The notes: generated by a model not told the origin, from the sequence alone. 64,000 nt of DNA from Acholoe squamosa (GCA_949317995.1 OX439038.1:58610813-58674812), one strand, 5' to 3'. Shown: positions 43,091 to 55,066, numbered from the stretch's first letter. Program-made: numbers and translations.

Positions 43091-43419
43091 GGGAGTGGTC
43101 ATTATTTATCAACAGGGGGCGGGTGGTGGTTTTCCGCGCGGAAATTTTTTATGCCCCCCCTCGACGAGTCAAAATTTTTTTCGCCCCCCCCCCTAAACTG
43201 GAGGTGTGGAGAGTTTTCGTGCCCCTCTTTGAGCTATAATAGCGCGCGGGCTTTTTTCCTCAAAAGGTTCAACAATTTTTCCTCAAAATTTTTTTAGCCC
43301 CCCCTCAAGAGGGGTCAAAATTTTGTTAGCCCCCCCTTGGGAGGGGTCTGAAATTTTTATGCCCACCCCCCCTCAAACCCACCACCCCCACCCCCTGTTG
43401 ATAAATAATGACCACTCCC
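43091..43419. mobile_element. Harbinger-type MITE with G/C runs
   Basis: GGGAGTGGTCATTATTTATC and its inverse at the right end; interior repeats of AATTTTTTAGCCCCCCC type. Flanks AAA and TTA no longer match. Confidence 0.8.
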
Positions 43420-44891
43420 TTACATCTCCGTATGCAATTATAATGAAAATCCTCATTTCCAAAGCAGCTCAAGAAATAAAAAAACAAACAAGAAAGAAAG
43501 AGACCTGGAAACGATGGTACTGATTTTGCTGGAGCTTTTATTATTGCACAGCACATGACTCAGGGAGTCCACTGTTCGTGCTGCAGTGTCCCTGACACTG
43601 AAAGAAGACCAAAACCAACACATCCTAAGGTACACCAAAAGATAAGTTAGTCTATGCATTTGACCCTATATTTTCGAAAATAAAATATGCAGTTTTCTTT
43701 TTAAGCTTTGTCAATAGATTTTGTCTTGCTCAATTCAGTTGGGTACCATTTCGGGATCTTCTGCAATAATTTCAAAGGGAAAAAAAAATCTGATGCATAA
43801 TATTACATGCAAGGAATCCATTGCACAACCTTGAAAGCGTAATTGACACTCGCTATTTTTAGAACTGAAATCCATAGACTGACCTTTTATGGCATAGCCT
43901 TAGTACACAGGACTATTTTAAAATTATACATATATACAAGTCCAATACCTTCAACATTTCTGAAAGATGCTCCTCAACTAACTCCAGTTGGACCCAGTCA
44001 GAGTTCCTAGTATTTGGACCCCTCAAACGGGGAAATATGAACCCTTATTAATTTATGTACACACAAATCGTCATCCTCTTGACCAAGCCATGGTTAAAGA
44101 AATAAAAGCATGCGGATGAAGAAAACATGAATGAACATAAACATCCAAACTCTATTTAGTTTGAAACAGACCACTTGTGATGTCTAAGCTTGTATTACCT
44201 TTAAGGATTAGATTTATTTTTTCACTAACACAAGTTGGATCCACTGTTGCCATAGTAGCCCACATAATCCTTTTGCTGATAATGTTTGTCTCATTTTAGT
44301 CCTAGCCATCTTAGGAATATGAGTCCTTTACGACACCTTTCCGTTGACACATATGAATCGTTCTGGTAGTTGTAAAAGCGCAGCATTAACATAAAACACC
44401 AATCACCTATATAACATTCTTCACACTGAAAGAACAAGGCAGCTAGGATGCTGGAGGTACAATCTGCAACAACAATCTGTATGATCAGCAACAACTTGCC
44501 CCATTCATTGTACATACATGTTTTATGTATACATATCTATAGCTCGTATCATACATGTATATTCATAGACCAAAGCTTGGCTTCACTTGTCCGCTGAATA
44601 TATTATAAAATAGTCACCACCAACCAGGGCCTATGTTGTAGCCTCAACAAATATTCATCTACACTTTAACACAGTTCACTGAGCCTTTCCGTGACTTCTG
44701 AGAGATATCAGTGGTTCGGCTTTATCGTTGACTTACTATAACACCCAGAGTAACATTCTAATTTATAAAATTATTCATGTGCGTCTGTCTCCCCAGTACC
44801 CTTCCCAATTCAGTCCATTCTGGGATTGGTTATTCCATGACGTATGACCTCCCTTTGATAACGTCACAACTACGTCATCATGGTGATGTCT
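43420..44891. other. Intergenic, downstream of NEURL2
   Basis: No gene or repeat family recognised. It should contain the NEURL2 3' UTR on the minus strand; I see no strong AATAAA close to the stop codon. Confidence 0.4.
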
Positions 44892-46299
44892 TCACGCCTC
44901 GTACCGGAGATATTCTTTGAGCTTGGTAGGCAGTGGCAGTTTGTCTATGTGCTCCTTGCTCACGTTCTGCAGAATAGAGTCCCGGCATGTGTGCTGAAGT
45001 GTTCCCACTATGAATAAAAATGACAAGAAAAAGAATCATCTCAGTTGCCTGCAAGTACATTATAGGTAACTTCGTGTCTAATGAGGTAGAAGGCTATAGT
45101 AGTGTTGATTTATTTAACCCATAGTTGCGGGTTGTAATCGTAAGGAGGTTCTAGGTGTTCTGTTATGCTCCGAGACTAAGCCTGAGGCCCCAACGTGGTA
45201 TAACTTTGTTTATGTGTAGAGAGGACTCAAATAAAGTAATTTTAGTTTGGGACAGCGTTGATATATCTCCCCCCCCCCGGGGTAGGTTAACCTAGAGACG
45301 TCCACATTCTTTGAGACGTCCACCCCTAAGATTAGACATGAAAATGAGTTTACTCCCGAATCAACATGGGAAAATCGCTGATAATCATTGAATCAATTTG
45401 TGGGGTAACGTTGATTCAACAGGAGACCTAATTTAATAGCTACTTTCTTAGGTGAATGTCTTAAGGTGTGTGGACGTCTTTAGGTTAACCTACCCTCTAC
45501 AGTTTTGGGGACACAAGTTTTCCTGACAACTTCTTTAAAATCTGAAACAACAATGTACGGTCTGCTTACCTCCATAGAGCTGCAAGATCCTGACCTGTTT
45601 AGTGGTTCCGTACACATCAACTACAGCATACAATGGGCCATCCTGGTAGGGAATGTCTTTTGCCCATGGCCCCTGGTCCTCACCATTGATGATGAAATGC
45701 AGCTGAGCTGTATTGCCCCTTATAACATAAACAATGCCAATACGACTGCCCATGTCTGTGGGCAGCATGTTCTGATCAGCTGAGTCATTGTCACTGCTGT
45801 CGCTGCTGACCAATGGCGAACCCGCCCCACTACTCTCATCTGCATCCATGGAGGTTATCATGGGCAGCGGACGCAGGAGACTCCGTCGGAAAGCGCCACG
45901 TGACGTGTGAACATACTCGCCATCCCCAATGATGGACACATATGGCTCCTCATTTCCTTCACTCTCATTATCGTAGACCCGATTGTGTGACTTGGTGACG
46001 GCAAAGATCCAGGATTTACCCATGTTGGCCAGGTCAGGGAGAGCATATTGTGGGAGTTCAAACTGCTTGTTAGGATCCTGCTGCGTCAACCCAATTCGTA
46101 AATGACCACTCCAGCCACGCTCATTCTTCTCAATCTCAATGAGGAAGATCTCCTTTGGGCAGAGCGGTTTCTCGCTGAAGCTGATGGCATGGGCAAAACT
46201 GCAGCCCCGATAGGCCACCATGTTGTCATCATACAGCTCGATATTCTCGCCATGGTATGAGTGAAACCTAGAGATCGGCATCCCTGTTTGTTGATGCAT
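44892..46299 (-). CDS. NEURL2: Neuralized-like protein 2 (Ozz), NHR domain plus SOCS box
   Basis: Coding exons 45570-46299 and 44892-45007 join in frame to 281 residues (human NEURL2 is 285). The NHR domain covers roughly residues 11-240, with RFHSYHGENIELYDD at its start, FLIEIEKNERGWSGHLRIGL in the middle and a closing YAVVDVYGTTKQVRILQLYG. An acidic Ser/Asp-rich loop (about 178-205) interrupts it. The short last exon is a SOCS box: a TLQHTCRDSI BC box, then a Cullin box LPLPTKLKEYLRY. In vertebrates this protein is the substrate adaptor of a Cul5-Elongin ubiquitin ligase, best known in muscle for membrane-bound beta-catenin. The start is the ATG four bases after the splice acceptor (exon from 46303); the upstream exon is noncoding. 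Confidence 0.95.
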
Positions 46300-46762
46300 G
46301 CGTCTGGAAAATTGAGAGAGAGACATTTGTAAAAGACTGTACCAAGAGACATTTATAAAAGAATGTACCAAATGTTTTTTCTTTATTTTTTAAGATTTCA
46401 TATCTAGTTTATTCATGTAAGCCCCTCGCCCTCAGCAAGCAATCAATATAGATTTAAGGTACAGCGTTAGGATCTGTCAGATATCTTAATGAATTTTATC
46501 CAAAGCAAGCAATGGAACATTTCAGAAGCAAGGATATTTGGCACAAAAAGTGTGGTTAACTTCCACATGTAGGGAACTCAACACACTGTATAAGATGTTT
46601 TTACAGCCGCCGGTGTCAATTTCTGTCAAAATCGCGTCCCGTGATACTTTACCTACAGTACTACATATAGGTTTATATACCTATTTCATTGTTAGAAAAT
46701 ATGTGAAATATCCAAAACATGCATTTTTATTCAAGACTTATCGTTAGTAGTCTATGCCAGGC

Positions 46763-46882
46763 TAGAATGATTAGGTCGCTACCATATAGAATGACTAGGT
46801 CGCTACCATGTAGAATGACTAGGTCGCTACCATATAGAATGATTAGGTCGCTACCATGTAGAATGATTAGGTCGCTACCATT
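46763..46882 (+). repeat. 24-bp tandem repeat, five copies
   Basis: The unit is TAGAATGAYTAGGTCGCTAC plus CATR. Copies differ only at the two marked positions. Confidence 0.93.
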
Positions 46883-47949
46883 ACTGATATATTACTGATG
46901 CTATATGTAAGAAAGTGATTATGGAATTATCATTTCCACACAATATTATATGAGCTTTTAAATATCTGAGGGGTAGATACATAATTGTTCTTAGAACGAG
47001 GATTGGTATTCAGTAACTGATTAAGGGTCAAGCTCTTTTTTTTTTAATAGAACAAGGGGAGGCACTTAATAACTGAATAAGGGTAATCTCTTTTGCAGTA
47101 AAGTTGGTTCTTTGAGCTAAATATAATTTGATATGTTTCGTCTATAAGGAGTAGCCCCCTATTGGAAATATTTTGGACAATACTCATAGCCTGTATTCAC
47201 TTACCTTGTTTGATCTACTGAAATAAAGATGGGAATTATTCTGATAACTAAAACCTTCCCTCGTTCTATTAACAACAGAAATAAACATTATTTTTAAATT
47301 TCAAGCTAAAATTAGAATTTTGAAAGATTTTTTGTTTAATCTTTTTGCCTTACACACTCAGGGGATTAAAAATCGCAGCTAGATCTATCTAGAGGTACAA
47401 ACGTAACTTTTTCTGGAAAATAAATGTTGCAGAACAAGGCCTAAGGTTCAGTTAGCTTCCTTATTCAATATTTTTGTCTTACAATGAACCCCAACTATCT
47501 AATCTTCTGTGAGCCATATTTTCTTTCAAAGTTGGCCAATTTTTTTCCAAATTACTATGAAAGTGTAGCTGTAAGCCTTGTGATTTTGAAAATAATACAC
47601 AAATATGCCTAATCATAATTTGAAAGAGGTTACTCCATTCATTCCCATCATAATGTGCCTAATCATGCACCGACTCAGACAGGGATCACTGACAGAATCT
47701 AAAACTTAGCTGTCAGACCATAGCTACAATCATATTGGGAAAAATATGTTCATGAAACTAAACCTACCAATAGATAGTTCAAACCCTCAGCTTTAAGAAG
47801 ATACCAAGCTTTCCTTATTCTGTCATCTAGAACAGGTGCTATAATAATTTTAGAAACCCCTCTTTATTATACTGGCAGATACAATGAGCACGGACCATGA
47901 TCTGGCTGACTTCGCTAGTGGCAGTGCTTGGATATACCTAGGTCGCAGA

Positions 47950-48180
47950 TGTCACCATGATATTTACATTTCTTGCACTGTAAGCTTTAATTTGATACCA
48001 AATATGCTGCCCTTTGGTCATTGCTAACATGTCCAAATGTACTTTTAGAATTTATTTCAAATTTTTTTTTTGATAATGAATTCTTCATGCGGCCCTTTAA
48101 AATGCATGCGCGCGGTGGATGGTACGGTAAACTAAATAAGTCTAGGCTACTGTAACTAAGGCCATGGGAAGTCAGGTTGC
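47950..48180. repeat. MITE-like repeat, partial unit
   Basis: The right half of a unit of about 330 bp that is complete at 48165-48910 (interrupted) and 49240-49590. Shared marks are TTTGATACCAAATATG, GGTCATT and GCGGTGGAC next to GTAAACTGCA-like ends. Confidence 0.6.
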
Positions 48181-48911
48181 AGTTTACCGCAGGGCTTTTG
48201 ACAGGATTTTTTGCAATGGGACAAATTGCGCCATTTTGAGAGGCAATGGGACAAAAATAGGAAAAAATTGAAAAGCAAAACATTTTGTTGGGAATACAGC
48301 TCCTTATTATGTATAAACGACCACTGCAGATAACTTTTAAACAAATACTTGTACAGTGAGATAGTCAGATAGTGAGATAATAAGTGCTACAGAGTGGTTA
48401 AATTTGCAGAGGTTAAATCTGCAGACTTTTATCTTTCCAATGAGGGGTCTGCCATTTCTGTGGCATTCTTAGTATGAAACCCAGATCCTTTCCAAAAAGG
48501 AAAAACCTTTCTATGTGACTTTTGTCGCACATCTTACCATTTAAATGCGCAATTTAAGGCTTAAATGCGTGTATTACGCACTGCGCGGCCCTGTCAAAAG
48601 CCCTGTTACCGTCCAGGACTTTTTGAAATGTGATGAGGCATTTTTTCATTATTCATTTTCTATTAAACATAACAAGGGTACGTTGAGGTTATAGATGAGA
48701 CCATGTTGACTGCATTCCTTGCATTGTAAGCTTCACTTTGATACCAAATATGCCCCGTTTTGGTCATTGTTATCATGTCCAAATATATTTTGGAGAAATT
48801 TTTCAGATTTTTTGAAATAATGAATAAGGAAAATTTTCCATGCGGTCACTTCAAAGCCAAAGGCATGCAGGCGGTGGACGGTAAACTGCAATGTGAGTTC
48901 CATTGGCCTAA
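48165..48911. mobile_element. MITE-like unit interrupted by a second MITE
   Basis: Left arm CAGGTTGCAGTTTACCG, right arm CGGTAAACTGCAATGTG. The left arm is split by the 416-bp element 48190-48605. Confidence 0.65.
48190..48605. mobile_element. MITE, CAGGGCTTTTGACAGG ends, copy 2
   Basis: 416 bp with perfect 16-bp inverted ends and the 6-bp duplication TTACCG (48184-48189 and 48606-48611). The empty site survives in the sister repeat at about 49270 as CAGTTTACCGTCC. Confidence 0.92.
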
Positions 48912-49236
48912 GGGAGTGATCATTTTTTAACAACAGGGGGGGGCTGGTGGGTTTGAGGGGGGGGGTCAGAATTTTTTCAACCCCTTGACCGGGGGGGGTC
49001 AGAATTTTTCAATACCTTTGATGGGGGGGGTCAAAATAATTTCACCTGTTTTCAGTGGAAAACCCCGCACGTTACTATAGGCTAAAATGGGACGTTCGCG
49101 CGCGATTTTTGTCTCTTATGGGGGGGGGGGTCGAAAAGATTTTACCCCCTCGAGAGGGGGGGGTCGAAATTTTTTTCGCACGTCTGCGCGCAAACCCACC
49201 AGCCCCCCCCCCTGTTGTTAAAAAATGATCACTCCC
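48912..49236. mobile_element. Harbinger-type MITE with G/C runs
   Basis: Ends GGGAGTGATCATTTTTTAAC and its exact inverse; TAA is duplicated at 48909-48911 and 49237-49239. The best-preserved copy in the window, with about 30 bp of perfect terminal inverted repeat. Confidence 0.92.
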
Positions 49237-49239
49237 TAA

Positions 49240-49590
49240 TTAGGCTAAGGCCATGGGAAATCAGGTTACAGTTTACCGTCCGAGCCATTTTGAAAACTGA
49301 TGAGGCTTTTTTTTTTCATTATTCATTATCAACCTACCAATGCCGGGGATTTTCAAGGTTGTAGATGTCACTATGTTATTTACATTCCTTGCACTATGAG
49401 CTTTAATTTGATACCAAATATGTCCCCTTTTGGTCATTCCTATCATGTCAAAATGCATTTTGAGAACTTTTTCACTTTTTTTTTAATGAATAATGAAATT
49501 TTCTCATGCGGCCCCTTCAAAAGCATGCGGGCGGTGGACAGTAAACTGCAATGTGAGTTCCATTGGCCTAATATGAGTTCCATTGGCCTA
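49240..49590. mobile_element. MITE-like unit, complete
   Basis: Arms AGGCCATGGGAAATCAGGTT...ACAGTTTACCGTCC on the left and GGACAGTAAACTGCAATGTG with CATTGGCC on the right form an imperfect inverted repeat. Confidence 0.65.
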
Positions 49591-49703
49591 ACGGCTAACC
49601 GCTAACGTTTAAATAGGCTAAGATTTTCAGTTTTCAACTATGATCATGACCAATGGGTCCTAGCAGTAGCCTGAGTAGGCTGAGTAGCGCTGTTCAGACT
49701 TAC

Positions 49704-49915
49704 CTGGGATTCCCAGCCAAGTGGTGGGTGTCTGTAAGCAGACGGAGATAAGGATGCTGGTTTGGGTGCCGAGTGCAGGCTGGCGGCGGGGGGAAGCGGT
49801 CGTCACCGCCGGTCGGAACCAGACGAGTAATCAAACGCAAATTCAACACGTCCGCTGCTTGCCATTGCCATACGACCAGATGCAACAACACAGTCTCCCG
49901 TTTCCACAGTAGTTT
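49704..49915 (-). other. NEURL2: Probable noncoding first exon of NEURL2
   Basis: A GT-AG donor CCCAG|GTAAGT lies at 49704/49703 on the minus strand. The frame that would join NEURL2 exon 2 is open but has no ATG before the upstream stop near 49930, so this exon should be 5' UTR. It is GC-richer than the flanks. The right boundary (start of transcription) is a guess. Confidence 0.5.
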
Positions 49916-49970
49916 AGGTCCAAGAAGATCTAAAATTCACGGGAAATATATTGAGATACTAGCAGCGGGA

Positions 49971-50291
49971 TCAACTTTTCCTTTCTATTTCTTCCTCAGA
50001 TTTTGCAAAAGCGGCCATGATGGCTGTTGTTTTTCCGGTCAGGTGTCTAAGAAAAATTATACGAGGATAGTCTAGATCTAGTGATTTAACCTTAAAAACA
50101 GCATCAACAAATTCAATCATTGTTACGGGTAAATCTTCTTTAGGTAGATCTATTGAAAAAGAATATGATTTTTCTTCTTTTTTAGATTTTTCTTTGGAGC
50201 GCCATCTTGTGTCAAATGATGTCGGCACGTGATAACAGGGATAAGCGGTTTCAACTTTTAGAGTTTGCATCCTTGGTCTGTATCCGGTCAA
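49971..50291 (-). CDS. Unassigned reading frame, 100-odd codons
   Basis: An open frame with a fairly balanced composition and a polar, Lys/Glu-rich N-terminal half (KEKSKKEEKSYSF) followed by a hydrophobic segment around FRIIFLRHLTGK-like residues near 75-90. I recognise no family. It lies immediately upstream of the presumed NEURL2 first exon and on the same strand. It could be a 5' exon of an isoform, a remnant of a retroelement, or chance. Confidence 0.2.
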   Translation of the reverse strand: MTGYRPRMQTLKVETAYPCYHVPTSFDTRWRSKEKSKKEEKSYSFSIDLPKEDLPVTMIEFVDAVFKVKSLDLDYPRIIFLRHLTGKTTAIMAAFAKSEEEIERKS

Positions 50292-50476
50292 AACGCCGAA
50301 CGTGCTGAGCTCTGCCCTTCAGTGCAGTTTTGTACAGATTTTAGACTTCCAGGTAATGTTAACATATCAAATTCCAGTTAACCAATTTTAAAGATCCAAT
50401 AGATAGTTACCTTAGGCTTTGGCATAATACTGTAACTGGCAATGGCACAAAGGGCACACACCGATTCAGTCACACT

Positions 50477-50632
50477 GGGGGCTGTGTACAAATGACGTCA
50501 TGCTTTTTTTGACCATTTTTGACCCCCCTTCCCCCCCTTGTCATTTTTCGTCATACAACACTTGACCCCCCCTTAACATGACGTCATGCAGAGATCCCCC
50601 CCCCCCGCCCAAAGTGCATGAATAGTGTACAG
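50477..50632. mobile_element. Foldback with GGGGGCTGTGTACAAATGAC end
   Basis: The left end GGGGGCTGTGTACA with ATGACGTCATG pairs with CATGACGTCATG and TGTACAGCC on the right. A single inverse end recurs at 51894-51921 and in the duplicate near 56928-56955. Confidence 0.6.
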
Positions 50633-50639
50633 CCTAGAT

Positions 50640-51424
50640 AAACAAATTGAAATGGTTCAAAGGGACATAATGGGTGTGAATTGGCAATCAAGGATACATG
50701 CAACATAAAACAGATGAACTAGCACTGATCAACAAAATTAATGAACAGAAAAACATGCCGAACACTGTCAGCATCAGTTTATGAGTCCCTATATGTGGAT
50801 TGAATTTCCGTGCCTTATACACAGAGTACTTTGCCGATGGTATTGATCATACACAAGTATTTCCTGTCACAAAATATCCTGAAAAAAAATCCTGTCTAGA
50901 TCAATAGTCTAATACATGATAAAAGAAAAGGATCAAATTGTCAGAAGACCATCAATTGCAATCAGACATACAAAGCAGTCAGTTTTTACTGTAGAACCTG
51001 CATATAAGGCATAACCCCTAGAGTCTCATTCAGACAAAGGAGAGTAAGGTTTTTTTCTTCCAAGGGAGAAATGATTTTGACACCTCAAGGTGGGGGAGGG
51101 GTCAAAAAGATGTTATGCCTTTTCAGTAAGAAAGCCTGTGAATTATTTTAGAACATAGGGGGGTGACCAGGGAAATTGCAACCTGTCAACAGGAAAGGGG
51201 TCAGAAAATTTTCTGCACCTCTGCATGGAAATCTACTGCACCCCTCGCAGTCCATAAAACATGTGGGACCAAGGCCATTGCTGTGAAAATTGCTGCCGGG
51301 CCTGCAGAAATGACCAGACTGTAGGACCGAATGACTGACTGTAATCTCAAGACCTTGTGTTCTTGAGGAATCCGAGCCTGCAGAACATTAATGTCTGCAG
51401 GACAGAATGGCCCGTTGATAAGTA
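50640..51424. other. Intergenic, no gene seen
   Basis: A degraded C/G-run repeat lies at 51080-51245; otherwise nothing recognised. Confidence 0.5.
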
Positions 51425-52014
51425 ATGAGAAATCCTTAAGTTACCAATGGGTTTTTGAATTGTGAAATATATCATATAGAATAGAATTTGGGTCATTTTG
51501 AAGCTTTTTACCAAATTCTCATGGTCAGGGAGCTTCTTACCTGCAGGGATCAACCTATACAAAGGGTCCTATGTATGGTAAAACGTGTCCAACTAAAAGG
51601 GTATTTCAAAGTGTTACGGGGCCTGGGTTAGAGGTAGGATAGAGTAGGCCTAGTCAACCAACACTGACATTGATGGGAGTGATACTCTTTGAGTGGGATG
51701 TCTGAGGAAAGCATGCCTGTATTGGTATTTCATATCAGATGAATGCATTAAACTTCCCTACCTTTACAAATCTTTTTTTCTTGTTAAAACTTGTGATTTT
51801 TTGATGACATGATGTCATACAGCCCATGACCCCCCCCCTCCCCCCCTTGTCATGCTTGGTCATGGGGAGTGGGACCCCCCCTCCCCCCCTCCTGCATGAC
51901 GTCATTTGTACACAGCCCCCTGTCACTGTCACTGACACTGTTACTTACTTACTAGTGTTACTGTTACTCTTACTGTTAGGCCTACTGACACTGTTAGTAT
52001 CGCCAGCGTCTTTA

Positions 52015-52445
52015 GCTTAGAAATCTAAACTCTCATCTCTGTACCGCCGTGAGAGTTTAGAAAATCTCATATTTGCCAGCTGGCAGTGGGTGGCTGCCTG
52101 TGTATCTGCTCAAAGACCGCACTTTTTCGGCCATTAATACTTGGAATTTCTTAAAATTTTGAAGATCCCTGCAAAGGGAAATATGTTAGCTATACACTCA
52201 CCGATTTTTGAAACCGGATGGCTTATAATAAATATTCTAGAGCAGATTTCCTGGACACACCTCTTGTCATTCTGCCATCTCCCAGTCTCAGCAGGAAAAT
52301 GGTGGAGGTATTTATAGACTTGAAAGTAGGTTGGAACTCTCTGCTTTCATCCCTCCACACTAGAGATTTCCTCACCCACATCACAACATCTGGTTTTCTA
52401 AACTCTCACGGCGGTACAGAGATGAGAGTTTAGGTTCCTAAGCTA
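52015..52445. mobile_element. MITE with long, internally palindromic ends
   Basis: Terminal repeats of about 50 bp starting AGCTTAG, then CTAAACTCTCATCTCTGTAC and CGCCGTGAGAGTTTAG, inverted at the right end. Each arm is itself a near-palindrome (AAACTCTCA to TGAGAGTTT). The duplicate copy is at 57049-57479. Confidence 0.85.
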
Positions 52446-52487
52446 CAGCGTCTTCGGCGCTGAGATAGTGTAAGGGCCCCTCAAATA

Positions 52488-52965
52488 TAGGCCGAGAGAT
52501 CCACCTGTAAGCAGGCAGAGAGCAACATGTATTCCTGGCTATAGTGGCTCAAACACCTGGCTGTTCTGACCAAAGTACTCACTGTCAGTTTCTAGAAATT
52601 GTCCCTCATACTCACAAACATGTAAGTTTTCATGTACAACAAAATGTAATGGGCAAAGCACAAGATATATCCAATAAATCTGACATGTTTATGATTAGCC
52701 TACACTATCACTCCTTCAATAGCTTCCATTTGAGCCTGCTGGAGTAAGGGAGGGGGATTTGAAAATCACCTGGATTATCAATTATTACATGCATTTCAAG
52801 TGCTTTGTGTATTTTGAATCTTTGGATATACATTGAGGGAAGCATTGGACCTGACAGTAGGTACTTCTATGAGAATTGGTCACTCTGCCAGCTTGGCTGA
52901 GTAGATAAACTACCAACAGACACCTTTGGTCTCTGAGGGTCAGGACCCTCGGAGGTCTACGGAGT
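52488..52965 (+). mobile_element. 601-bp transposon family, older degraded copy
   Basis: Starts TAGGCCGAGA and ends CTACGGAGTA; flanks CTCAAATA and CTTTAATA agree at six of eight positions, a decayed 8-bp duplication. Duplicate at 57522-57999. Confidence 0.75.
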
Positions 52966-53279
52966 ACTTTAATACAGGTCTTTTAACTTTGAATCCTCAA
53001 ATTGCTTTTCCCCCCCACCCCCCAACTTTATCTTTATCTGATCCCCTCTCAATCTTTCAGAAGGGGGTCATTTTTTTTATGCCCCTCCCCCCACCTTGAA
53101 ACTCAACATACCGATCTCCAATTACCCAGGTACACGCATGATCAAAATTTGTGACATATGACTCCCCCCCCCCCGCAAACTTCCAATCTATCTTGATGGG
53201 ATCGTTTTTTGTTTTTTGTTACCCCTCTCCCAACTTGGAACATGCCAAACTCCCACCCCCCTGTTGAAATAATGACCAT

Positions 53280-53421
53280 GCGCACACCCTCCCTCCACCA
53301 TGTGTATCATGCAAACACCCTCACCTACCCTGTGTATCATGCATACACCCTCCCCCCACCCTGCATATCATGTGCACACCCTTGCCCCAACCTGCATACC
53401 GTATCATGCATACGCCCTCCC
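53280..53421 (+). repeat. Minisatellite of about 30 bp
   Basis: Copies of CCCTGTGTATCATGCATACA with CCCTCCCCC linkers. It continues at 54031-54140 after the inserted transposon. Confidence 0.75.
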
Positions 53422-54022
53422 TAGGCCGAAATACCTGCCTGCTCACAGGCAGGATCCAAGATGTATACAAGTCTATAGTGGCACAAACACATGGCTAGTC
53501 TGAACTAAGTACTCACTTTCAGTTACTGGAAATTGTCCCTCCTATTCACAAACATGTAGTTTTCATGTACATCAGCTTATATTGACTGAAACATGAGATA
53601 TATCCAATAAATCTGACATGTTTATCTTGAGCTTAGATATCACTACCTCAATGGCCTCCATTGTCAACATCTTGTGCTGCTACCTTGTGTTAGACTGCTC
53701 TTGAAACATAGGGCTAACCAACCAAGAATAGTGTAGTCTTTTTGGCACTAGGTGGCTACACCTGGCTTCAAGATGGCCGACAATGATTTGGAGTTGGGGA
53801 GGGAGATTTGAAAATCACCTGGATTATTAATTATTACAAGTATTTCAAGTGCTTTGTGTATTGTGAATCTTTGGATATACATTGAGGGAAGTGTTGGTGG
53901 AAGCATTGGACCTGACAGTAAGTACTTCTGTGAGAACTGGGCACTCAGCCAATCTGGCTGACCAAACAGACTACAACAGACACACTTGGTCTCTGAGGTT
54001 CCCTCAGAGCGTCTACGGAGTA
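53422..54022 (+). mobile_element. 601-bp transposon, young insertion
   Basis: TAGGCCGAAA at the left end, CTACGGAGTA at the right; the 8-bp duplication GCCCTCCC is at 53414-53421 and 54023-54030. The sister copy of the duplication keeps the single, uninterrupted site at about 58450. No open frame; non-autonomous. Confidence 0.93.
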
Positions 54023-54329
54023 GCCCTCCCCCAATCCTGCATATCTTGTGCACACCCTCCCCCACCCTGCATATGTGCACACCCTTCCCCCTATGCATAT
54101 CAATCATACCCCCTCTCCCCATGCTATGTATCATGTGCACATCTTACACTCACGCAGGGTGCGGGGAGTGCATAGAACTGAGACACTGAGTGTGTAGAAC
54201 TGAGATGCAGGGATGCTAGGAGTGCATAGAAATCTGACGCAGGGGCCGTGGAGTGTGTAGAACGGGGGGGGGGGGGGGGGGGGTATGCTGGGTTTGAGGT
54301 GGGGGTAAAAAATTTTGACCCATCCCACA

Positions 54330-54750
54330 CCCTATCCCCACCCTGCGTCTCAATCCGATACCCTCTCCCACCCTCTGTCTCACTTTTATGCCGTTAGCAG
54401 ACCTTGCGTCTCAATCCAACAGCCTCCCCCTACCCCACATCTCACTTTTATGCCTTCCGCAGACCCTGCATCTCACTCCAACACCCTCCCCCCACTCCGC
54501 ATCTCACTTTTACGGCTGCCGCAGACCCTGTGTCTCACTCCAACACCCTCCCCCCACCTTGTGTCTCCCTTTTATGCCTAAGTCCACAGACCCTGCGTCT
54601 CACTCTGACACCTTCCCCCAGCCTGCTTCTCGTTTTAATGCCTTCTGCAGACCCTTCGTCTTACTCAGACACTCTCCCCCCACCCGGCGTCTCACTTTTA
54701 CGCCTTCTGCAGACCATGTGTCTCTCTCCGACACCCTCCCCCCATTGGCG
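54330..54750 (+). repeat. Minisatellite of about 62-65 bp, about seven copies
   Basis: Units combine GCAGACCCTGCGTCTCACTC, CAACACCCTCCCCCC and GTCTCACTTTTATGCCTTC. All three forward frames are partly open, which explains the long spurious Pro/Ser-rich frames here. Confidence 0.9.
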
Positions 54751-54819
54751 ATTCACTGTCATTGCCATTTTTGATCCCCCCCCGTCCCCCCTTCGTCATG
54801 CTTTTTTGCCTAATTGTAA

Positions 54820-55066
54820 GGGAGTGGTCACTATTTATCAACAGGGGGGGTGGTGGGTTTGAGGGGGGCGCAAGGGGGTCTAAAAATATAACCTCTTTTT
54901 AGCAAAAAAAGGCCGTGCACTACACTATAGATCAAAGATCGGCGCAAAAATTCTATGCAGGGGGGGGCAAAAAAAAATTGACTGCCGTCAAGGGGGGCGT
55001 AACAAATTTTCGCGTGTCTGCATGAAAACCCACCCCACCCCCCGTTCATAAATAATGACCACTCCC
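54820..55066. mobile_element. Harbinger-type MITE in the left duplicate
   Basis: GGGAGTGGTCACTATTTATC and its inverse end; TAA is duplicated at 54817-54819 and 55067-55069. Confidence 0.88.

Larger units (their letters stand above)
46300..49703 (-). other. NEURL2 first intron
   Basis: GT donor at 49702-49703 and AG acceptor at 46304-46305 on the minus strand. The stretch 46400-46762 shows nothing notable; repeats within are listed separately. Confidence 0.6.

Noticed and set aside
45505..45783. Plus-strand frame of 92 codons
   Set aside because: Antisense to NEURL2 exon 2 and its splice donor.
54388..54862. Two overlapping Pro/Ser-rich frames of 128 and 152 codons (and their duplicates near 58807-59281)
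   Set aside because: Produced by the 62-65-bp minisatellite, open in more than one frame at once.
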